Source: Candidatus Omnitrophota bacterium
Lineage (GTDB): Bacteria; Omnitrophota; Gorgyraeia; 2-02-FULL-51-18; JAGOUK01
Assembly (NCBI GenBank): GCA_018061225.1
Contig: JAGOUK010000010.1
Span: 1-14,604, forward strand
Length of the DNA: 14,604 nucleotides
Direction: 5' to 3'
The position numbers and the translations under genes were made by a program. A model generated the notes under the pieces. That model worked only from the letters and a program-made list of their open reading frames with translations, was not told the DNA's origin and ran no database searches. Shown here piece by piece: positions 9,301 to 12,065 of this stretch. Position 1 is the first letter of the stretch; every line of letters begins with the position of its first letter.

Positions 9301-11794
9301 GCTTGCGAGCGATGCTCTGAACCGGTCCGCCTCCGCTTCTGTCGGCAACAATAGGATTCCGACGGCGCAAGAAAAATTGGTGGCGGGTCAGGTGTTAGGC
9401 CTGATCTCGGAAATGTCCAAGATGCTCAGCCAAAATACCGCACGGCGGATCACAGATGCGGAGAGCTTCGGAGAGGCCGCGCAATTTATATCGGATGCGG
9501 TGGACCAGATTCTGGCTATAGCCAAGGATCATAAGGATGATCCCAAACTCAAATCAGAGATACTCCAGGCGGCGGATTTGCTGGTCGTCGCTGTCGGCGC
9601 GTCCGCGGACCGCATCAAAGAGCTGATCAATAGCGGGGCCATTGAACCGTCCGAATTCAAGACCGTCGCGCAAGACCTGTTCAGCATGGCCGAATCCTTA
9701 ACAAGACTCCTCACCGGTCTAAATGAGAACGGGATCGTCCTTTCTCAAGCCATCTTCGATAACGCAAAGGCGTCGGCCGCAAAACTGATCGACGCCGCGG
9801 CCGCCATGGGAACCCAATTGCAGCCCGTGTTGTTAAAGGCCGCCGCCGCGATGGCCAAAGAGCCGACCTCCGAGGCGGCCAAGGCCGAATTGGCGGATGT
9901 CTTCGCCGCTCTGGACAAGCTGGCTCAGACCATTCAGATCCTCGCTTCCACGGTTGTTTCGGTGGAGTCGCAGGCGGAGAAGTTGGCGCTGGTCGACAAG
10001 TCATCGCCCGAGTATAAAGAAGCGGCGGCGAAGCTGGGGCTGCGTCTGGCTGAAGCGCTGTCTGTGCTCGCGAATCCCAAAGCAGACATCGGCAAAGGTC
10101 TTGAGCAGCGTATCATCGCAGAGGGTCTCAACACGGTCCTGTTCGAGCTGATCGGATCAGCCCTAGCGACTTCGCCGACCGTGTTTGATTCGATGGCCGT
10201 CGATCAAAAAGCCTCGATTCTCATGGCGATCGACAGCGTGATCAGTCTTCAGATCGGCGCGGATCCGTCCAGCGCGAGCCTATTGGCGGATATCAATGTT
10301 CTGAAGGCCCGGAAGACGGAGGTCGCCCGCGAACTCGTGGATGCGGCCATGGCCGAGGTTCGTGATGCGGAGGCAGAGCAGAGAACAGTGGATGTCTCTT
10401 CAACCGCAGCCCTTTTGGTGCTCATGGTCCGTTTGACGGATGCGGGCGGTCAGCAAAAGGCCCTTGAGAAGGCGATGGACGCGATCAATTCACCCCGCGT
10501 GCGCCTTGCGGTCGAATTTGCGATCCAATCCTCATCCGAAACGCCGCAGACGGTCAAAGACATTCTCAAAAAGATCCGGGAAGCCCGTCAGTTGGATCAA
10601 AATCAGAATCAGAAGACGTTTGAACTTCAGCTCGCCGGATTGCTCGCGACACCCGGCGCGGACACCGCTCAGATCGTTTCGCTGATCCTGCAGATCGTCA
10701 GTCTGGCCGCCAATGCGGATGCCGACCTGGCCGTGAGTGCGGATGCCGACTTGGCCGCCAATGCGGATGCCAATAAAGAAGCTCAGGCCAAATCGTTGCT
10801 AGCGGCGGTTGAGCTGGTCGCTGACTTGAACCCGAACGAGACTTCTGCCTCCGCCACAGAGAGGCTTCAAGCGGTCGCGGCCGAGCTTAACGCATCAGAT
10901 GAATTGTCGGCAGAGCTCAAGCAAAATATGAACGAATATATCGCTTCAAGGCCCGCCGAGGCTGTTGCGCAAACAACGGATTCCGAGTCCTTTGATGCCG
11001 CAGCTTCCGTTGCAGAGGTGGCGGCGAAGCTGCAATCGGGTGATGCGGGAGCTGCCGCGGCCGTTTTTGCGGGACTGAGTCAGAAACAACTGCTGCTGAT
11101 CTTGGCCGTACTGCAGAAATCTGACAAGATCGGAGCTAGTATCAAGACGGCGATGATCCAGCTCCTTTATTCGGCGCTGGCTCAGACCGATATAGAAATC
11201 TTCGGTGTGGAAGGTATCGGCCAAGCGCTTGAGAGCGCAATTCAAGCCGCCGGAGGACTTCAGCGCACCTCGGCCCCGCAGACCCAGGATCCAACAAAGG
11301 TCATCCTGGTCCATAGCGACAGTCTTCAGGACCCGAACAACCGCGCCCGTTTTGATCGGATGCGCGCTCAGGCCGAAGCGATCAACCGCGCCGTTGGCGG
11401 AACGCCCATGGTTGTAGTGGCAGAATTCGGAACCGGAGTGCGTCTGACCCCTGAATCCGCGCTTCAAAGCGTCGGGCTGAGAACCACGCATGACCGGAAA
11501 CATATCACTTTGGTGGTGCCCACGGAACGCGGAGCGCAATTCCAGGGAGACTGGCAAAACGTGGTGGTGGCCAGCAAGTCCCTGAGCTTTGCGCATGTGT
11601 TGGCGTTAGCCCTTTCTCACAGACCCAATTTCCTGGCCTCGAATGACGTGGCGGTGCTTACAGGAGAGGATGCAGGCAGCAGTGGAACGTCCGGGCGGAG
11701 CATGGTGGTGATATCATCCGGAACCAGTGAAGATTCGGCGGAACAGGCCGATCAGGACATCACCCGGATGATCTTGGCGGCTCTGCAATACTAG
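2..11794 (+). CDS. Giant multidomain protein, 5'-truncated by the window edge (at least 3,930 aa)
   Basis: The frame is open from base 2 to the TAG at 11792-11794, without an internal stop. The first in-frame ATG (56) lies inside a repeat, so the real start is upstream and no start or ribosome site can be judged. Residues below count from base 2. Order: 76-aa repeats with EF-hand-like loops (1-115), helical stretch with a third loop (221-232), transglutaminase-like domain with Cys282, His311 and Asp323 (247-379), long beta-rich/mixed region (to about 1930), hydrophobic Gly/Ala-rich segment (about 1950-2230), Ala-rich helices split by A/P/S/T linkers (about 2380-3760), and an alpha/beta C-terminal domain (3765-3930). 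Cys282 is the only cysteine seen. Such length and make-up recall giant proteins reported from Omnitrophota. Extracellular or envelope location is inferred from Cys depletion and Ca-binding-like loops. The overall function is unknown; only the transglutaminase-like domain suggests chemistry (thiol protease, transglutaminase or peptidoglycan-type amidase). Confidence 0.95.
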   Translation, partial: GRTDKDGEKLELSALQLVMMLIGDKNNFNADGSFNTDKLSKTAAAAEKLADAAGKPGSTVGADLTTTLESANRLLAGRTDKDGAKLEPTALQLVMMLIGDKNNFNADGSFNTEKLYAMAMKSQVMTTETYNLFYDLIKAKNGGQEPDALGVLLIALQSGITGITSVADSPAAWDDHMRDLQGRFDEKLKAYVGRLEMSESLIAQIPDPSERAMAALILQHSKNEDGNVTWQSLGNFLKSQYAQEGGVSKEQAMQFLADFVMGNITLKIGGLDLDKEEEGLNCVGSTALMHRLAKAFGIGYTTVEVDGVSPHVAGIDEMGHLWDVSMQGTESVIERWISQALPDAKEISLRLIGPSGDVISITVARRDGKNVMRVAGDSPWYADGKPNPNRMPKPDGTLAPDANRMIGFDPESFLVFQKSFTTLKKLSADLKAFEAERTPETAQALLARVDKVLLFLRSGVTDTKIPGFNENMRSLEGTKQALTAYIAGGNYVGSRIFIPSALVDDRAIEGSKHMVQLGDKPVEFTVKNGQLRANIDLSSFGDQHTIGGFNMVRSDQKNANYDVVLDVQSGTLEVQGLIDNPLILEDKGGVVQAVELRLSIGADNEFKIARGTMLAQSDYQTFDKKAKLLVETGGAAAATSGSSDKNVLRVKMEKDHIVILAGSAFTISNDQFVITSRDVVVNRGGKNIPIEMPGRASYELASDKAVTLMEGGYLFEASLNGPEMDKLEKSETGVIAFGRLPISSAQLILPGGTGLKEPLPMKLSNGTWTLAMPDNVSDELKKAVSDATSMGPQEILRPDGIKINTENTRFVGVTADGKSIMMHTVGENGILQKVQKAAKDKAPTASVETAPSVSGLGTESRMRDLVYNGETYTEFYKGDVLMAGGSVIYRTDKSKLTIEAGQWVTGFLPNERRVGEGVITFDADGPVFSNGQKAEIARSGKIAMTGTFDATAKTFIVDTDAKNLDAVSTYLGKVSGSIATAEFIQVLNSNAAELKKAAGTEYGRGRMEDARQYFAKLAVILQTADAHEAFKATSPVESNLPVAAVEAIIKLRSDLKGKVGELAAMAMLPVGEKNGELNNLLQGNPADLTNAEVFSKDVVGTLGIGGTMRFLTDFESGQMQMVPDELGPIFGAWKRSSAAELMGDGKMAEGVMRYLGYDARHEMVSSDGTSLIRVAEATDKFKVTMISGADFKETDLKAGEKQSIDWVLPGSTPGVTRTETAEIEMDVNGQVLLYVPELVFSDSKGLDLAIARTSSDAGPLPLDAKTRAVLGADGDFHLSNKMDFGQGSLVPGSEFRHSARNGQMGAQVTLGKIALNEGAGLAVDLDKIFAGSSTYKAGTKLDGQTTFVINGKMLDNEWFAEPTNRHHAMAAVTSIQMFEPMDSAKMDLEAAGFHLTGSNEIVADYATEGFVEALKKAQSSPDGSVQEALSKMHLGSKSAALSVLSHLSSIDASSTMTMSPQKLDNGTVNPSFGVHVTSETLALREDINTLVNLFQKGSVQDKTSQKAIDPATIFETMKTKWVDKIQAEQTHARSYMAAHSYQTGELEVTPVDKLDAKGKAVYDEFQTLIDKVRGAGTRGELLGALTGSKYASDFGAKSSYDVNLSLAGPENSNPNQSFATGTASDVWNASIKAIPGPGADMGAWRATALQLAAGTGVSLNEGDIDKSPLKSSDIADFSITVSDKSTKYSLNTNKTLTQLTTSSWLGMGDGELGEVKETLKSAGFTDPEVEGLIRSGAIQVTYPHLGTAGPGEGPLTLRFTDRYFNNFMIQTTDGTVTDLLVTDANNEIVKVSTSIQVKGKDYLTEWGWTGSDFVRLDAKQSEEIYKDMKLSWQANGVYRLEFKVTETRYTGSQFGGMGGSMPGYGASQYTAPTSYTVTTDAGHKTFSVDVFQMSVNAIGGFTDYQVDAYKSNLQWSVGYWIGTLAFEGGMDYDNYHLYYNDPSYRAGMQAIDLTVDIALAWAGGAGIIAIAGKMGKTAWFTINEARVAVWAKRLESGNAFQRGMARQVLRTFAADVKIGGEIIKGSAKAVEALEGAQAAVTIGGRLVRMGSWVAYQAGRVAGWVITRPFDLRVVTQYMNMTFTMPFTLNAAGKAADIVLYSGFGLNQAAIMNLRFGWFTGLVRPILLMASGLGQGSGFSQFAHQNFSLGGQAFNVGFSLAGGLMARMGEAFGRLKGTAGGFIGRTAARVSGPSVASGVAEGVRGGAAAAAAGAGQLGGFVALQSLVGAAGKWLESTAARMLNPKAFNMAKNAASGLKSTLGQSVSGAREEVISEQAFSVLILDPIMSAVGIKDSGMYGEALQEMTDILFGKAPHPPVRMQANSQAEIVASAVSSWRAASADIAAISANSKFVTGMNQVAEHYESGRVQEAAKALYEVALSQTAPATPAPTASPASPAADASPSPVVQGASADFTKVFAVVQTRAVASQANQAAVVAVAAGAPTSDLPLSLDIALATVPQVAAHARILKGVAAVLAASPLADFSEASPAILLALGTMNAIAGLESGVSLSEIQTADLAAAIGNVFEAAGISGEQKDRIDQAVQALLAPTTLTGSEQEQAAQKEAAATLSEQWAQAAPAILEVSVLAAQTLPLSGDSKAAKASQAQWLAAVSLVIPGISAIVPVLAPAVAVPSVTTTGGASAITTETVEPAAVIQTPAAASLATTPGTSGQAAAVAAPAVAQTDSANTEAGPAAARPTANATEDQAASNRPESRTAEGQVSRAAEALSPQARAIHDLFVSLKVAESKPSMLPAIRAIGILTPAQTAQLAVSLASASATPDLFRHHVGFFVVAAVVAQKSANDQQIYETLGLGAEFQKKIEDLIKDKAEAAQPAARQSLARVFITASSFMGFDKLVSGIETIQLADAVLRGDWTQVLKIAPNGFLQVGAQLLGRMEETAEGKSKAAYAAIRMLDNSNPALREMLAVQILSVGGSVQSNPSAALYIAWDRLSRLPGIENFISADTPLAYVTPAAFQPSATQSTAPDATSSQTSPTASQTDPGRPAADDIDGSLDASPNASVPEAVSTPLSTEPVPDHEQVKDYEAKLSEFQKLVENANTDPGTADEVLAKLSDLISLMPALPASSAAQTAVAGFHFATLRELVTLASDALNRSASASVGNNRIPTAQEKLVAGQVLGLISEMSKMLSQNTARRITDAESFGEAAQFISDAVDQILAIAKDHKDDPKLKSEILQAADLLVVAVGASADRIKELINSGAIEPSEFKTVAQDLFSMAESLTRLLTGLNENGIVLSQAIFDNAKASAAKLIDAAAAMGTQLQPVLLKAAAAMAKEPTSEAAKAELADVFAALDKLAQTIQILASTVVSVESQAEKLALVDKSSPEYKEAAAKLGLRLAEALSVLANPKADIGKGLEQRIIAEGLNTVLFELIGSALATSPTVFDSMAVDQKASILMAIDSVISLQIGADPSSASLLADINVLKARKTEVARELVDAAMAEVRDAEAEQRTVDVSSTAALLVLMVRLTDAGGQQKALEKAMDAINSPRVRLAVEFAIQSSSETPQTVKDILKKIREARQLDQNQNQKTFELQLAGLLATPGADTAQIVSLILQIVSLAANADADLAVSADADLAANADANKEAQAKSLLAAVELVADLNPNETSASATERLQAVAAELNASDELSAELKQNMNEYIASRPAEAVAQTTDSESFDAAASVAEVAAKLQSGDAGAAAAVFAGLSQKQLLLILAVLQKSDKIGASIKTAMIQLLYSALAQTDIEIFGVEGIGQALESAIQAAGGLQRTSAPQTQDPTKVILVHSDSLQDPNNRARFDRMRAQAEAINRAVGGTPMVVVAEFGTGVRLTPESALQSVGLRTTHDRKHITLVVPTERGAQFQGDWQNVVVASKSLSFAHVLALALSHRPNFLASNDVAVLTGEDAGSSGTSGRSMVVISSGTSEDSAEQADQDITRMILAALQY
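80..697 (+). other. Three EF-hand/dockerin-like loops in helix-loop-helix context
   Basis: Loops lie at 80-115, 308-343 (NFNADGSFNT then D/E, K) and 662-697 (SKNEDGNVTWQS). Each has Asn, Asp or Ser at loop positions 1, 3 and 5, Gly at 6, a hydrophobic residue at 8 (Phe or Val) and Asn/Thr at 9, as in EF-hand or dockerin calcium loops. Each is preceded by a hydrophobic helix and followed by a second helix. Position 12 is Lys or Ser instead of Glu/Asp, which would weaken calcium binding; in the repeats an acidic residue sits at position 11. Calcium binding is inferred. Confidence 0.5.
740..1138 (+). other. Transglutaminase-like (papain-fold) domain with Cys-His-Asp triad
   Basis: The core reads LNCVGSTALMHRLAKAFGI, then about 20 residues later SPHVAGIDEMGHLWDVS. 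A Cys at the N-terminus of a helix containing an 'LA+..GI' segment, then His at the start of a strand and Asp about 12 residues later, is the usual layout of the transglutaminase-like superfamily. Putative triad codons: Cys 845-847, His 932-934, Asp 968-970; a second His at 959-961 is an alternative. The superfamily includes transglutaminases, thiol proteases and peptide N-glycanase-type amidases, so the reaction cannot be fixed. No other cysteine was seen in the protein, which argues that this one is kept for catalysis. It follows directly after the EF-hand-like region, so calcium could tune its activity (speculative). Confidence 0.65.
1838..2728 (+). repeat. Degenerate beta-rich repeats, three copies seen
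   Basis: Three segments share the pattern M-x5/6-Y-x4/5-(D)K-x-(K)-x-L/T-x2-E-x-G-G/Q. They start at 1838 (MLAQSDYQTFDKK...), 2075 (MPGRASYELASDK...) and 2645 (MAGGSVIYRTDKS...), each followed by alternating hydrophobic residues. Spacing is uneven (79 and 190 aa), so other copies may be too diverged to see by eye. The alternating pattern suggests beta-strands, possibly an adhesin-like or filamentous beta scaffold. The alignment is by eye with one-residue gaps. Confidence 0.4.
5849..6700 (+). other. Hydrophobic Gly/Ala-rich, possibly membrane-inserting central segment
   Basis: The clearest apolar run is 5849-5917 (AIDLTVDIALAWAGGAGIIA, followed by IAG): 23 residues with acidic residues only near its start, and basic residues just after. 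Further candidates are about 6326-6410 (around FTGLVRPILLMASGLG) and about 6611-6690 (poly-Ala then GQLGGFVALQSLVGAAG). Basic residues separate them. This differs sharply from the soluble-looking regions on both sides. It could be a membrane anchor, a pore-forming or translocation segment, or simply a buried helical bundle. The segment is followed near 6805 by an acidic helix pair (REEVISEQ, EALQEMTDIL). Confidence 0.4.
7139..7225 (+). other. Ala/Pro/Ser/Thr-rich linker 1
   Basis: The translation reads SQTAPATPAPTASPASPAAD and continues in the same style to about 7225. It contains a perfect 9-bp direct repeat (gcatcgccc at 7172-7180 and 7181-7189). The composition is that of a disordered interdomain linker. 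It marks the change from the mixed or hydrophobic part of the giant protein to the Ala-rich helical C-terminal part. Confidence 0.7.
7871..8165 (+). other. Ala/Pro/Ser/Thr-rich linker 2
   Basis: About 98 residues are dominated by Ala, Thr, Pro and Ser with few hydrophobic aromatics, and later with scattered Glu, Asn and Arg. It lies between two Ala-rich helical segments (about 7226-7870 and 8166-8872) and is probably disordered. Confidence 0.65.
8873..9100 (+). other. Ala/Pro/Ser/Thr-rich linker 3
   Basis: About 76 residues rich in Ser, Thr, Ala, Pro, Gln and Asp (for example QPSATQSTAPDATSSQTSPT). It separates the second helical segment from the longest one (about 9100-11290), which looks like a rod or solenoid of amphipathic Ala/Leu-rich helices. 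No recognisable catalytic motif was seen in these helical segments. Confidence 0.65.
10712..10771 (+). repeat. In-frame 24-bp tandem repeat, 2.5 copies
   Basis: Units at 10712-10735, 10736-10759 and a half unit at 10760-10771 encode NADADLAV, SADADLAA and NADA. The copies differ at a few positions only, so the expansion is fairly recent. It sits between two helices of the long Ala-rich rod and adds an Asp/Ala stretch. Confidence 0.85.
11294..11791 (+). other. C-terminal alpha/beta domain of the giant protein, family not recognised
   Basis: The last 166 residues return to a balanced composition and show about six short hydrophobic strands (KVILVHS, PMVVVAEF, HITLVVPT, NVVVASKS, DVAVLTG, MVVISS) alternating with helices, so a Rossmann-like or similar three-layer fold is likely. 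I see no P-loop and no clear catalytic set. Its compactness after a very long helical rod suggests an end cap, a docking or export signal, or a recognition domain. Function unknown. Confidence 0.5.
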
Positions 11795-11802
11795 TGCCGG
11801 CT

Positions 11803-11818
11803 CAAATCGATTGATTTG
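11803..11818 (+). repeat. Perfect 6-bp inverted repeat just after the giant gene
   Basis: CAAATC, a 4-base loop GATT, then GATTTG, starting 9 bases after the stop codon. The stem is AT-rich and weak and no T-run follows, so it is a poor intrinsic terminator; it might be a protein-binding site or just chance. Confidence 0.4.
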
Positions 11819-11821
11819 CAC

Positions 11822-11849
11822 TTAAAAGTTAGCCGAACAAAAATATAAC
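11822..11849 (+). promoter_or_regulatory. Candidate sigma70-like promoter for the downstream gene
   Basis: TTAAAA (11822-11827; 4 of 6 match to TTGACA) and TATAAC (11844-11849; 5 of 6 match to TATAAT) are separated by 16 bases in the AT-rich part of the spacer. If used, transcription would start near 11856 and leave a leader of about 120 bases. The real promoter consensus of this lineage is unknown. Confidence 0.3.
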
Positions 11850-11867
11850 ACTACACCTTTTAATCAT

Positions 11868-11942
11868 CCCTTTTCAAGGGTAAACTCCTTATTACAAGGG
11901 GGAGAGTGTGCCTCAGGCTGGTCCGTAAGGGGTTATCGGGAC
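11868..11942 (+). promoter_or_regulatory. Hairpin-rich leader upstream of the exported-protein gene
   Basis: Several stems lie in a row. CCCTT/AAGGG spans 11868-11880. CTCCTT pairs imperfectly with AAGGGGGAG at 11885-11904. GCC/GGC is at 11910-11918. GTCCGTAA pairs through a GGGG loop with TTATCGGGAC (two bulges) at 11921-11942. The last stem is followed by a T-containing stretch (TAGTTATTT), so it could be a weak terminator of the giant gene or part of a regulatory leader. It does not match any riboswitch class I can recall. Confidence 0.3.
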
Positions 11943-11975
11943 TAGTTATTTAAGAGGCCTTATAAGACATATATT

Positions 11976-12065
11976 ATGAAAGTCAGATCACGAAGCCGAC
12001 AGATCCTTCGCGCGTTGGCGCTTGTGCTTGTTTTTTTACAGGTGCTTGAAACGCCCCTTTTGGCG
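11976..12065 (+). other. Sec signal peptide of the downstream gene
   Basis: Residues 1-30: a basic start with Lys2, Arg4, Arg6, Arg8 and Arg12, a hydrophobic core (LALVLVFLQVL) and a polar end (ETPLLA). Signal peptidase I cleavage is most likely after Ala30, before SGTSS. There is no lipobox Cys, so this is not a lipoprotein. The product should reach the periplasm or outside. Confidence 0.85.

Larger units (their letters stand above)
11795..11975 (+). other. Intergenic spacer between the giant gene and the downstream gene
   Basis: This 181-base stretch is visibly more AT-rich than either gene, above all in its first 75 bases. It holds a short perfect inverted repeat, a possible sigma70-type promoter and a series of small hairpins, each listed separately. 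No open frame or RNA gene was recognised. A stop (TAG 11943-11945) lies in the frame of the downstream gene, so that gene cannot begin further upstream. Confidence 0.8.

Noticed and set aside
10946..11596. 216-codon open frame on the minus strand
   Set aside because: Antisense to the rod and C-terminal domain, whose plus-strand reading gives coherent helices and strands; no independent support.
11803..11818. Inverted repeat considered as an intrinsic terminator
   Set aside because: Stem of 6 mostly A-T pairs and no following T-run; too weak to call a terminator.
12031..12037. Run of seven T in the signal-peptide region, considered as a phase-variation tract
   Set aside because: Seven bases is short for a slippage switch and the run encodes a normal Val-Phe-Leu part of the hydrophobic core; a similar 7-A run occurs near 8444 inside the giant gene.
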